NCBI RefSeq assembly: GCF_000524195.1
Contig: NW_020170463.1
Span: 305,200 to 369,199, forward strand
DNA from: Echinococcus granulosus
Taxonomy: Eukaryota; Platyhelminthes; Cestoda; Cyclophyllidea; Taeniidae
Length of the DNA stretch: 64,000 nucleotides
Reading direction: 5' to 3'
Translations under genes and position numbers: made by a program
Shown here: positions 33,301 to 45,848 of the stretch, in pieces
Numbering within the stretch: the first letter of the stretch is position 1
How the letters are laid out: each line of letters begins with the position of its first letter
Notes under the pieces: model-generated
Told to the model about the DNA's origin: nothing
Databases searched by the model: none
The model's input: only the letters and a program-made list of their open reading frames with translations

Positions 33301-36300
33301 AACCCTTTTAGCCGCCATTAGCAAACCATTATTCTGTAACCAACTTGGTCATATTTATTTCTGTGGGTACGACTCAAAAGTGGACTAGAGAAAATAAAAA
33401 ATGATTGTAAAATTACCTGCAAATGTCGACCAATTGATCAAGTTCAGAGCAGGAACAATTGTACAGATGACGGCAGGACTCGTGACTCGCGTTCATCAGC
33501 TCGCCTAGCTTTCGGAGAGTTTCTTTATTGGCATCTTCATCCCCTTCTTCAACCTCATCCCTTTTACACAGGTCTTTAAAGTCCAGAACTCGTTGAGCCT
33601 CCGAATAACAGTGCCTCGCGCACCTAGCAGGAGCATTTTCCGCTGTCAGAAACAAAAACCACATTTTTAAAAAAAATTTTGAATTTGAATGCGCATACCT
33701 AACTCAGCACTCACTGCGGTGAATAGAGGAGTAAAATCTTATCCTTTGTGGTGCAAATATGTTTACGTGGAGGCAATTTAGAGGGCAAGAACAAGAAGTT
33801 GAAAAACGAGATGTGGTTCACATTGTTTATGTTGTGATATATGTCGTGACAAATAAAGATGAGATTAAAACACAATCCCATGGAGGACATAAGGAGAAGA
33901 TGTGGAGCTTAAAAAAACCTGTGGCTTTATTTTGTCTAATACCCGTTTTGACCTTGATCCCCGGGGATCCATGACCTTCCACATAAGTAACAAGGTCTTC
34001 TAGCAAAAAAAAGGAAGGAGTTAACTCCTCGTATCCTCCTGTTTTCACGGGATTTAAGACCTAAAATTTATTGAAAAGCACAAGGCTATTTTGTACCTAC
34101 TTTGGTGCCACCCTGCGCAATTAATAATTGATACCGCGTCTTGTAACATGCCTAAAATTCGGGTGGTCACAATTGTTGCTATGGTGAAATAAAACTTGGT
34201 CAAATTCTCCAAACTGCACTTTAGACAGCTAAACAATAAAACCATGGGCAGCCGAAAGCAAGCTTAAGTCTAAATTTTGCACCCCACCGCCTTTTTGTGA
34301 AGTAATATATCACCCGGTGAAATGCGATACAGTACATCGCCACTTCGCCCGGTTTATGAAACTCACTATTAATTACTTTATGAATTTCTCATCTTTCACT
34401 TTTTGAGGCGGAAATGCTACGCAGCAGTGAAAACAAGGCATCTTCGCACATTGAAGGAATTCTACTAGATAGGTGTAGGGCAGTACATTGTGATCGACCC
34501 ATCCCCTATCGGTTCGTCCACTCGTGTCTACCTCTTATTTGTCGGCCACTTTTAAGAAAATTTGAGAATCAATGTAGAGTGGAATTATAGTTTATCTCCC
34601 TTTATCGAATTTGAAACAACCTTGGAGACAAATGCATGGGGTGAGATTAATCACCATCCGTATAAATGAATACCGCGATGAATCCGACATGACCTTTTTT
34701 CTGTACAAAATTTCTCCAGCCCCACCCGATGAACAGCAGTAGGCAAAGTAGAGAATTTGGAAGAATGTAGAAATGCTAACGATAATTATGCTGATTCATT
34801 GCAAGTAATGGGGAAAAAATTTGTCTGAAAGTAAATAAAAGGAAACAAGGTTTGATTAAAGAGCCTAGTCAGCCCTCGTTGGCATTACCGACTTGGCTCA
34901 GAGGCTTGCCTTCTTGAAATAAACACCATGGAAGTCTATCAGCCTCTTCAACTCGTCCACCTCTTACCACCTCCGTTGATGTCAATCTATCTCGCCTCAA
35001 CAGCGATTCTATTATTTGTTGATACCCACTACTTGGAGAAAGGTGAGGGTGAGAATGCCTACCCTCAAGGGCAGATGTGGTGTTATGAAGTGTCTAGAAT
35101 TCGTAAAAGCAGCACCGATGGAGTCAATAGTCATGCTTGTTTCTCAAGAAGTAGATGACAATGTGCACGTGGAATCCCATTGTCTCGGCAGTTCAACATG
35201 ATGAGTAAGAGGTCCTCCTAAACATCCTGCTTCTCTTTATTAGTGTTGGATTGTTAACGCTACATTGTGTAATTTGGTCTGATAACACAATACTGCACCT
35301 TTCTGAAGTCTTCTGTAAAACATCTGCAGTGCTGTAACCGATTCCACTGCAGATTACCTCCAATCACACGAGTCAGGCTCGTTTAGACCGCATGACAGTA
35401 AGGGGAGATAACAAAGATCACTGTAAAACACTTAGGGTTGACAGACCGACACACATCTATCCGTGATTTGTGGTTCGTCCACATAAACAAATGGCATGAA
35501 TTTGAAGGTGTCTACAGATTTCAAGATATCATTGCCGTAAAATAAACTAAGTACCACACAAAATTTTTGTGACCATTTGATGAATTTATTTTATAGCGTT
35601 TCGGTGAGATGATATTCGTTTGGAGGTACATTCGCCGAAGCAGCCTCTAGTTTCCATAGGATCTGTTACAATTTAGGTGCTATGATTATCCATCCATCCA
35701 GTATCCATCCAGTATCCATCCAGTATCCATCCAGTATCCATCCATCCATCCATCCATCCATCCATCCATCCATCCATCCATCCATCCATCCATCCATCCA
35801 TCCATCCATCCATCCANNNNNNNNNNNNNNNNNNNNNNNNNNNNNNNNNNNNNNNNNNNNNNNNNNNNNNNNNNNNNNNNNNNNNNNNNNNNNNNNNNNN
35901 NNNNNNNNNNNNNNNNTATCCATCCATCCATCTTTTTCTGCATGCGAAGAAATGAGATGGCCTAAACATCTTACCGAGTTTCCCTGGGAAGGCCTCCTCT
36001 ATCGGTGAACCGGGACCAAGCATTTGACCAGGCTGAGCTTTACCGTATGCTTTTTGTACATCACCGAGAATCAAGAGTTCTTCATCCATATCTGGTTTAT
36101 TCCTAAGGTGCTTGTGTAGGATCTGCAAAGTAAGAAAATTGGGTGTTTATTTAGTCCATATTTACTACCCTTAACTAAAGAGTTTCTGCCCGAAACTTGA
36201 ATACTTGCGTGATTACTTATTTAAACATTTAAGAATAAAATTTCCTACTTCCCATAGCAACACTAAATAACCTTGCATTATATTGTCAAATAATATAACC

Positions 36301-39300
36301 AGGAGAGAGAGCTTTGACAGCAGAGGTACTTTGGCAGCCTGCTTGCACTGTGACACCCGACTATTGTAGTCTGGTGTGGTGGCCTTGTTTAGACGAGCTC
36401 CAGAGTCGGCAACGCAGAAGACGCCACCTTTTGGTATTCTCACAGGGGTTATTGTAAGGGTTGGCTTTGTAAATTCTATCATGATTGGCTAAAACATCGA
36501 AGACCAAGTAGCCTTACCACGTGGGGATAAGACTAGTAACTACATGGACTCTGTCACCTCTGTGAGGACCTGGCTTCTCTTTGCGTTAACGGACAACCAC
36601 CTTTCATTGTTACAAGTGTTGTTTTGTCTTCCCAATCCCATCCACACCATTATCTGAAATCGCGCTTCAATTTTTTGAGCAAAATATCTTGTAGGATGAA
36701 TCAGTGTTTTAAAACCCCCAAGTAAAATAAGGAAAAAAGTAACTGCTGTGACAGAATGTAAAAAATCTGCACTGTTTTTGCTTTGACAGAATTATATTTG
36801 TTTGTGATGCGATTAACCAAGTGAACTTTATAGCACTTACAGTTTTCGATCATCACCTTAAAGCTATGCCATTCCATTCGTGTTAATAGTTCGCCAGCTT
36901 TTCACTCCACCCTTCTGCACTTGAAAAATACAATTTATGCACCAGCTATCCTGAAGTAACCAAATTTGATCAAGTACTCATTTGGAAACACATGAATAGT
37001 CATAACTTTTTAGGTAAATGTCAAATTTGTGGGAACACAAAAACGATTCAATCAAAGACATTTACCGATGAATGGGAGAGAAGACAAGCTGCTTGATCCA
37101 TGCCACCACCTTGGGTTCCGATGAGACGTTCGCAATTCGCACAGATGTCGGCTAACACCCTCTAGCGCGACAAAACATCACCAACAAAAAAAAGGTAACG
37201 ATTTTGCGTCAGGAGATAAGCCAAAATTATTCATACACTGCACGCGACTTAGTCACGATTTCAGCATTTTGCGGATTTTTTGGCACACCTAACACAGGCG
37301 TAAACTAAGAATCCCTAAAAAATACACGCTGAACGGAGCATACTACTTAATAAGTTAAGGTAGGGGGTTTTCAAATTACATAAAATTTTATTACCTACTT
37401 AAAATGTCCAGTTCGACGCAAAATTTGTTAACCATTTAGGCCCTAGTAAGCTGATTCTTCTAAAGAAGGTGGTTTAAACATTTTAATCTTTTTAGGGTTA
37501 TTTTACTAGACAACCAGGCAGAGGTATTCACTTTTGCTCGCCACGATGAATCTCTGCTACTTGGGAATGCATACGATGGTCTTCACGAATACATTATAAA
37601 GAATAATTAGATAAGGATAAGTTTTTTAGTACAGCAAGCTTTTTATGTGGTCTCCATCACAGTAGAGGGCTAACTACCCTACACATCCCGATACAATCTG
37701 AGAATGTACAGGATCCACTTTTTAAAAGTACACAAGTCTGGTAAGTCCATCTAACATAAGTCATTCTCCTATTCTTGCAAGACATTAGGGCATAAGATCA
37801 CACATTATCATGATGGTGAGAGGAGTAGCCCTCTAGAATGTGAGGAGGGTAGATGCTGCCTACCTCTCCCCTCCTCATTCCTCTGATTTCCTTACTCCAA
37901 GTGATGGTTATCATCTTTTTCCTTCCAGCCTTAGACGATCGCATAACCATATGCAAAGTAGGATATAACGTTAGGAACTGTGAGGTGAAAAAAATAGAAG
38001 TGACCAAGGCTGACTATTCCTACTACTTTTCTACTCATCATATCTTCCCATTGTCCAATCATCTGTGCACAGTAAGTTAACGTAGTACGAGGGCCTAATT
38101 GCTGATTCAGAAGACAATTTATTACATCTACGTATTTCTTACTTGTGTCAGTGAGAATTACTTATTCACCGGCTTTGCTTAAAGGAGGCAGCTTACCGGT
38201 TCAACATACGTGTGTGTGGCACGCATTACGGCCATGGCTGAGGCGACTACAAGGGCACTACTGCTCGAGAGACCAGCATTCATTGGTAGATAAGCTGGAT
38301 CATTTCCATTTCCAACCAGTAAGCATATTGAAGGAGGAGTCCACTTCTGAATAGAGGATATGAAACTATAGGAGTGGGGATTTATTAACTGAAACGATTA
38401 AATAAATACCATAATCAAATTGGTGGCTTTAAAAGCACGGCATAAATATTGTAAAACTTCTACGCAAACGATTTTTATATGTAGCACTTTGATTGTTCGG
38501 TTGATTGTTAATTTTGGTAATGGGACGCTCAGAGGTCCCACCATTTTGCCTCCGCTGGAGAGCTATGCCATCGGGCCGGAAGCCCTGGATGTTTCTCCTA
38601 CAGCAGCGACCACGTTTTGATGGCTGACGTAGGAGGCTGACCACGGGAAGTCCTGCAAATGACGCTTAAGAGAAGAGAAGGGCTATGTTTGACGCTCGGT
38701 TTTGGTGACGGGGCACTTAAGTGCTTCACCATTGTCTTCACTATGCGGCCTATCCTTCGGGCCATGCTAGTAGCCCCCAATTTTATCTGCATGTCAACAA
38801 CACATCTTCTGCCCCAGTGTTATGCCTTAAAAAAGTCTTGCAGGGCTGCATTATATTCCATCTTTTCTCTTATACGTAAGTCATTGACATGGTTGTCTTA
38901 GCCTCTCATCAGTCACCAATGTTTCCAACCCACCCACTGATAGCAGAAACACTTCGTCCGACTACAATTGTCGCTCAAATAGAATTTGGACTTCACTCCT
39001 TGTCGGTGTGCCATAAAAAGGATTGCCACTATAATAGCAGATATTAATGTCTTTCAAAGCCAGTCGGGGACTTCATGTTTCGCCAGCTTTCCACAGAAAG
39101 GAATGCCACTATGGAGGTAATAAGTGTCCCATTGCACACTAACAGTTGGCACCCATGTGGTGGGTCGGTCTAGACCACATTCAATTAATCAAGGCGACCG
39201 AAAACAAATAATTATGGGTGAGTGCAGGCAGCAGCATACGGTTTTCTGGGATTGAAGACAAAACTAGGACCCCTGGATATCAACCAGCTCCTTCAGAATA

Positions 39301-41391
39301 ATTTGGCCAAAATGAAGCGTTGCCATGGCATTCTCAGATGCATAGGAATGAGTTTTTTGACTCCTGTTGCTAGGGTAGTCATTCCATGTGAGCAACACCT
39401 GAATTTAGACATCCAATGGTACAAAAGTCAAATTATTCTCCAGGAACATTTGAAATTTCAAATAAGTCAACCCTTGCTGGTTATCAAGACAGTTCTCCTC
39501 TTAAAGACAAGGGAATACTTTCGGCGTGTAGCTATTCAAAGTAAAATTTTGCCTGTAACTCACAGAAAAGTGCTGTTTTGCGTAGTCTCTGAATCCCCGA
39601 ATGCCACACAAGGCGTAGTGATACCATTTAAGGGGACGTGGAGGACCATTGCTGGCGAAATTCAACACGCTCTCTATATCACCCTCGTATTCACTAAAAA
39701 AGGCGCTATTACTGAGTGCGAAACAAAAAGTCATTTTTGAAATAAAGACTTACTCAAGTGTTTTGTTTTCTGAGATAATTTTGATTCTCTCCTGGCCGAT
39801 TTCTAGCTGGCTAGATACTGCAATGTAGACTGCTTGCCGTAGGGCCATTGGAAGCACAGCATAGCCGCTATAGTCGATATGTTCGCCTAAAGTGGGATAA
39901 AAATCCCTACGAGATTGGCCTCCTCAACCTTCCAATCATTCGGTCAATTCCAAGGCAGGTAAGACATGAACTTTCTAGAAGGTGTGGTTATGAGAGGGGA
40001 ATATTTTGAAATATTAAAGAACAAATGCTAACTGCTGCAACATAAACGTTAGGGAGCAGCTGCTTCATAATCCTTTTTATCCACCTCATTTATTATCACG
40101 AAGTTAAAACCTTTGATCCATAAAGATACCTAAATAAGCGTTTTGACCTTTGAAAGAAGAAGCTAATCACTTGAAGCAATAAAATCTTTTCGTATCAAAG
40201 GATAAACTCATTGCCTGGCCCTGCGCGGTCCGTGAAAGTGTGCTTAAAATGACATCAAAAGTCTACAAGCATCAGTTTGCTGCTCTCCATTCCTTTCCTC
40301 ACCAACTGACCGCGTGACCGTCTTTTGACGCGAAAAGTCCTCCAGCTTTCATTACTTCGTCCCTACGATTGCCTTCTCTTGTGCTTTTGTGATGCACAGA
40401 CTGGTTCTCTTGCTAAAGGATAAAAGGCTACATGAAGGTGCTCAAGAATGGCGAATATGCCAACGTTGCTCTCACAGGACATGGTGAGGCAGGACCACAT
40501 GGCTCATGTCGCAGACCTTAGAGAGAAGACGCTTCTCACTTGAGCACAGGGATGAGAGAGGGAAGGAGGTGCTGACTTTCCCTTTTCCTCGTGATCCCCT
40601 AGTGCTAATTCGTGTTCGTCTCATAGATCAAGCAGGGAGAAAACAAATGGATCTCTCAATATCTGCAAACGTAGTTACAACCGACACATGGCAAGCACGC
40701 GTCACACATTTGTGACATCGTATTAAGATGCGTCACATATATGTGACGCCGATACTCAGAATGCAAAAGTTGTGCAATTTTGTTTTATTAAGTAATTATC
40801 GGTAAATATTTACTTTTATCACATACCTATTAGGTTTACGCGACCTGGAGCCCTTACAACAAATTCACAGTGGTGTACTTCAGGACATCTAGCCACCAAG
40901 AGAGCACTCAGCCTTCTGGTTGTTTCATCCTCATCAAAACTGCCATATTTTGCCTACAAATAAATGATAACATCAAAACAGTCATGTAAAAAAAATTGTG
41001 GTTACTGTCAAATTACAAGAGAGGCAGTTGGGAAGGGAGGAGCAAATAAAATATGGAAGCAACCTTCAAATTTTAGGGCAATGCATCAAAATGAAAAGCA
41101 AGATTTGAGGGAATTTTTATCATTTTACTACACAGAAGGATGACAAAGTGAAACAACTTGCAGGCCAACAGCAAAAGCAGTAGAGAGCGCGTACCATCAT
41201 TGCGACGACTTGTGTTACATGTGAGTCAGTCTGTTTATCTTGATCACAAACGATGTGACTCTTTGATGTGTTTATGTGTGAAAGCTGACATTGATTGGCC
41301 AATGGCGCTAAGGTACAGTCTAATCAAACTTCGACCTCGGCTTTGCACAAACCGGAAGCAAGTTTACCTTTACAAATCCGGTGATAGTCAT
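30351..41391 (-). CDS. GALK2: N-acetylgalactosamine kinase (GHMP kinase family)
   Basis: The enzyme phosphorylates N-acetylgalactosamine, and galactose more weakly, with ATP in the cytosol (family knowledge). Nine exons join in phase: 40953-40827, 39886-39754, 39711-39564, 38346-38197, 37161-37066, 36488-36330, 36122-35975, 33642-33417 and 30552-30351. A small first exon, 41391-41368 (MTITGFVK, phase 0), completes about 470 residues but is uncertain. Human GALK2 has 458. All family motifs are present: the galactokinase signature [14 protein letters not shown] (45-58), the ATP-binding GLSSSSA (169-175), GGGMDQ with catalytic Asp216, and LTGAGWGGC (413-421). GALK2 rather than GALK1 is favoured by segments such as [12 protein letters not shown] near the C-terminus. 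The last intron but one contains the gapped microsatellite. The 5' seven exons are repeated in the 13,977-base second unit. Confidence 0.9.
32550..32825 (+). repeat. diverged R2-like fragments in a GALK2 intron
   Basis: Boxes CAGCCCTTCTGCAAG (about 32,610) and TTTGAGAAGGCTCGGGGC (about 32,798) recall the 3' half of R2, but the intervening sequence is poorly preserved. The assignment is tentative. Confidence 0.3.
35689..35930 (+). repeat. (CATC)n microsatellite interrupted by assembly gap
   Basis: A tetranucleotide array, first with (CCAGTATCCAT)-type variant units and then pure CATC units, runs into the gap and resumes after it for about 14 bases. Translations of this stretch (repeated Trp-Met-Asp-Gly) are not real proteins. 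It lies in the GALK2 intron between the exons at 35,975 and 33,642. Confidence 0.95.
35817..35916. other. assembly gap, 100 N
   Basis: Exactly 100 N characters, a conventional placeholder of unknown true length, placed inside the CATC array. Confidence 0.98.
38515..38855 (+). repeat. two R2 copies in a GALK2 intron
   Basis: The first copy (38,515-38,600) has GGTCCCACCATTTTGCCTCC and ATGCCATCGGGCCGGAAG. The second (38,690-38,855) has CTTCACCATTGTCTTC, CTTCGGGCCATGCTAGTAG, a GTCAACAACACATCT box and AAAAGTCTTGCAGGGCTGCA. They lie in tandem on the plus strand, opposite to GALK2, and recur in unit 2 at 52,492-52,832. Confidence 0.5.
40701..40748. repeat. paired TCACA palindromes in GALK2 intron
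   Basis: Two palindromic elements sit 14 bases apart. GTCACACATTTGTGAC (40,701-40,716) has 6-base arms. CGTCACATATATGTGACG (40,731-40,748) is a perfect 18-base palindrome. The flanks (ATCG and GATG around TATTAA) also pair. A hairpin pair or a dimeric protein-binding site is possible. The element is repeated at 54,678-54,725. Confidence 0.7.
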
Positions 41392-44300
41392 GGAACAAGT
41401 GTTTTAGCAGCACATAATTGATTACAAGAAAACGTCATTAAAAACCGTCAAATAGGTCTGCTAATAGGGATGACACGAGGGAGGAATGTCATAAAAACCA
41501 CGAAGCTGGAAAGAAGACCTTACACTATGGGTTATTTGATCCCGGTGTCAATGACGAATCCCCTTGATTGCGATAGATTCCGAATATTGTCGCACTTTTT
41601 GCAAGTTACATTATGGAAGTTCGAGAGTACTCACGGATGGTGGATGCCCTACAGCAAGCCCATTTGTTGGAGCCAATAATCCTTCCTTCAAGTGCTGTCC
41701 GACTTCCTATCTAGATTTCATTTTAACTGCAGGGAACCTAGAGGAGAGCGATTTACTTACACAATTCGTGCCCGCACTCTACCCTGTCTTCAGTAGCCTT
41801 TCTGGTGTCGGCTGCAGCAGTTTAAGCCATCCATTGAAGACGCCTTTCTTCAGCAGCCTTTAGGATGCAGCATTTGGCTACCAAAGTTGGTTTTTTCTTC
41901 TAACACAAGTGAAATCACCGCTGTCACTGGTAAAGCGTCTAAACTAGCCGCAGAGACGTATTGAGCTTTCTGTTAACAAACAGAAGGCTGGAAAGTTCTA
42001 GCAAAGGTGACACAAACACGACAATTATTTTATTCCAAGAAAAGTTTGATTTTCTCAATTTGCATTAAAGGGAGGTGTGAATAACCTTTCTCACAAGGCA
42101 GACAAGTTGCGAGCAGTTACAATTCTACCATTTTTATGATGGAAAGTATTATATCTGCGCAAAGCTAAAAACAGCCGCTCCGCTCCAGACAGATGTAAGC
42201 TGGTACACCCACTGTCTTCATAAGCAAGCAAGCAAGCAAGCTGGTCTCAGCCCTAGCTTACATTTATTTTCCAACAACCTATTCCATTTTGCATGTGTTT
42301 ATCCGCATGTCTAATGCTAGTGCCAAGAATAGACGATAGACATCGCTAGGAGAAGTAGCAACAGAGGAGGACGGAAGAAAGTGAGGAAAACGAGGATAAA
42401 TTATAGATGAAGTAGTATCTTTCCTTTTCCAATCCTTAGGGAAAAATCGTCTTAGCACCAAATTTTGATCTGCAGAAAATAATTCCAAAGTGCGGAGGTG
42501 ATACTTCATCGCCTTCTTGAGAACCACCCATGACTGTTATAGCGTAACGTGTTCAGGAGTTTTCTATTCAATCTCCACTTTCATACTTCTGAACCGAGCA
42601 GACTGGTCTGAGGGGGACATCTTTTATTTGTAAAGTACAGAGAATCTAGGTTATGGAGGTCAATGGCTTCCCCTCGGTTAGGACGGGTGGTGTGTACTGA
42701 CCGCCACTAGCCTAAAAGGTGCATTCATACATTCACAATTATTTGAAATTTTACTTTTTACTTTCATAGCTCACAATTTCCGATTTTTGGGTTTCATGTT
42801 GAGGATTTAAACGGCCATGCTGTTTTATTCCATTTTGGAGTATGCAACCCGCATTTTAAAAGTCAACTTTTTTTACGGAGGGTAAAAAGCAGCCATAAAT
42901 GCGCATCATTAGGCACATCAAAAGGCAAGATACCATGGTAGCGTAGAAATCTCAAAATTTAGGCACATTTCTAACCGACAGAGCACTTTACTCTCCCTTG
43001 ATCTCCTCATGCCTCCGGTCAGCCAGCTCACCCCTCTCACGAAGAGTAAAAGCGTCAGTAGATCCTATCTTTTATTTTTTATAAGTAATTTGATGAAGAT
43101 TAGTAGTTTGCCTTTTTTTAAAATAGGCGTTACCTCGCAGGATTCGTAAAATAGTGGCTTTAAGCCTAGAAATATTTATTTTGAATGTATTTTGTGTTAT
43201 TGACCTAGAAGCTCAACATCGTTACACCAACCTGGATGGATCAGCAAGTGTAGGCCTGTCAAAATATCGCCAATTCTTTTACCTCAGACGTTGAATATTA
43301 TAATTTAAAAGCCATTCCAAAATTTAGAAAATAAAAATGTGTACATAAATTGAGGAAAGGGGATTTTTAGGGAAATCCACCGTTCCCTATTTTTCTTTGT
43401 AATTCAGTAGAGCCATTATTTATGAAGCAATGAATTGCAGAAACAGTAGGCTAGTAAATTTATGACGTAATCAGTGGCTAACACAATAAAGGTACTTGTA
43501 AATTTCTCCCTAATTTAAAAAAAGATTTGACGAAACCTGCAACTTCTGAATTGCGTTGATAAGGACAAAAAACGGTCGGGTAAATCAAATGGCCGGACAT
43601 CGGTACATCTACGCGGCAGCATTTGACCGTTACCCAAAAAAGGAAACTGTGCAATTTGGTAAAATTGCTGTACGTTTATAAATCACTTAACATCTTGCCA
43701 TGTTTCACAGGGGAAAAAGTAAAGCAATTTATACATACAAATTTATGATTACTCGTGACAGCTTTGAACATGCGTGTAGCACTCCGGGACTTTCCTGAAG
43801 ACGAAAGAAGACTTAATACTGACCCTGAGGTCATACCGCTTAGCAGAAGTACAAAAGCAGAGCCTCAAGTGCCAGCGAAACGAAAATGCGAAGTATTACG
43901 TGGACCCCTCTCCTCTTTGACGAGTCGTCTTCGGTTCGCCGCTGAGACCACTCTGAAGACAAAAGAAGGCACAATACTATGGCATAATATTTATATTACT
44001 GTTGCAGTGACGGGTTAAGTGAACCATTGCATGGCCGGAAGGTCGTACCGCCTAGCGGAAGTGCAGAGGCGGAGCCTCAGATGTCTTAGAAATCAAAACG
44101 ATGAGGTGAACAAATAACCAAAGCATTACATATCTGTGACTCAAAACAATTTTATTCATAGTTTAGAGAAAGGAGTAACGTGTACTCTACGGTGCGCTAC
44201 TAACCAATTTGTATGCTGCCCTTCCTTCTCAATTTGTCTCCAAACTTCATTTACACTCCTAATTGACTGACTTACTATAGATAAGTGGGACAGATATCTC

Positions 44301-45848
44301 CTCTACTTTTTTATTTTGCACTTTTTAGGACTGTTTACATGTTTTCCTAAAAAAAACTGGAGAAGGTTAGTTTTGTTTCATTGACCAATTAAATGCCAGA
44401 AGAGACAATACAGAATACACAGTCAATTAAGGCTACTACTTAAACGCAGTTCAAATCCACATGCATAAAGTAACTCCAAGATGATTAGGGAAGGTGAGAG
44501 GATAAAATAACACTTGCGTTGCGTCGCCACTAACTACGCATATGCGCCTTGACGTACTCGTTCCACTTCGACAAGGTAGTAAAAGAACTAAAATTTATGA
44601 CTAGAGGCCTATTCTCGGTTAAGCAGGTATATGAAATCAGACCTTTGTAAAATTAGCCATATTTACTACTTCGGTACTTGTTTTGGGAACAGAACATGTG
44701 TTCTAAATGCGGAGGTCCTTAAATAAGACATCACGAATGTATCCGTTACCTCGGGTAGACTGTTTCTGTATCCAAATTAGCCTCTAGTCACCACCATTAA
44801 TAGGAAATGTGATCACATAATTTTTCAGTTATTCGTTTGGCCTACAAGTTCAAATGCAACTCATGCAATGACCTTTTAATTTTCTAAATCATTTTTTGCC
44901 TTGGCTAAAATGCCTGAACCTATTCCCAATGGAGCGCAGTGATTGCAGACCGCCTACTAGCAAATCATATCTGCAAGGTTAATCAAACCCCACATAAAAA
45001 CTGATGGAGATTCGCACAATCGCTTTCTTCAGCAAATACTGCTAAATCAACTTAAAGTGTTTCTCATTAATTTTCATGAGAGTTTGGTTGATTTAGACCC
45101 TAGATTGAGACCTTCTAAGTAGTATAAAACGCACACACTCGTATGCGAGCTTGAGACTCAAAAATTCGTGTTGGGGGTACATTACAGGGGACCTGTCGGG
45201 GCATCCTCATCTTGGTTCTTGCCCTCGTGTTCTCCTGCGGTCAAAAAAGTCATGTCCATGTCTCAATAGTGGTGCAGTAACAATCCAAATTTTGCAGTGA
45301 TGAGGACATTTGTCCACAAAGTAAAGGGGCACAAAAGGCACTTCACGACCATTTCGAAATTATCTTCTCCGCCTAGGGATGCACTGAGGTGGACTGATGA
45401 AAAAGAGCTTTTACATAACCATCTAATGTGATATTTTTGTACCTTGAGACTTATATGAAGTCGATAGAAGACATAAAACCTGAGCAGAATATTGTTGGCA
45501 TACGGTAGGGTTTGGGGCTATTTTCATGGTTTGGGGGTCAGCTCATCTGACGAAGGTACAATGGCGGTGAGTAAAACCAACAACCAAATATCTAGCTCTT
45601 AGCAAGTGGCCAAGCATGAATTCTGGCTGCAATTAAACCAAACTAAAAAAATCTAAAATAATTTTACTCTTCAATAAATTTGCAAACAAATCTGTGCGAG
45701 GAAGAATGAAAAGAAAAAGAGATGTTTAGTAACGCAACTAGCCAATGGCAGTGATAAGCAAAGCGACCAATCAAAATTTAATTCCCCTTTGCAGATGATG
45801 CAGAAAATTGTGCAGTAACACTGACGTGGGCACACTTTTTCCGTAGCA
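41392..45848. other. spacer between divergent GALK2 and GPCR genes
   Basis: GALK2 (minus) and the GPCR (plus) are divergently arranged about 4.5 kb apart, so this should contain both promoters. An (AAGC)5 tract lies at 42,222-42,241. Reversed R2 copies lie at 43,755-44,090. Open frames such as 42,279-42,527 (minus) have no support. The CAAT-like sites CCAATGG and CCAATCA lie at about 45,742 and 45,769, upstream of the GPCR start. Confidence 0.4.
43755..44090 (-). repeat. dispersed repeat family R2, two or three reversed copies
   Basis: Read on the minus strand, 43,990-43,930 gives TGTGCCTTCTTTTGTCTTC, as at 4,148-4,166. Position 43,870-43,760 gives the GGCTCTGC, CTTCTGCTAAGCGG and TTTCGTCTTCAG boxes. 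Position 44,090-44,020 gives GAGGCTCCGCCTCTG and CTTCCGGCCATG. The open frame on plus is a by-product. Confidence 0.55.

Noticed and set aside
35666..36128. Open frames on both strands of repeated Trp-Met-Asp-Gly or Ser-Ile-His-Pro
   Set aside because: They are translations of the CATC microsatellite and of N characters. Only the part at 35,975-36,122 (minus) is a real GALK2 exon.
39222..39740. 172-codon plus-strand open frame
   Set aside because: It lies opposite a GALK2 exon and its intron, and has no motif. The minus strand matches GALK2 directly.
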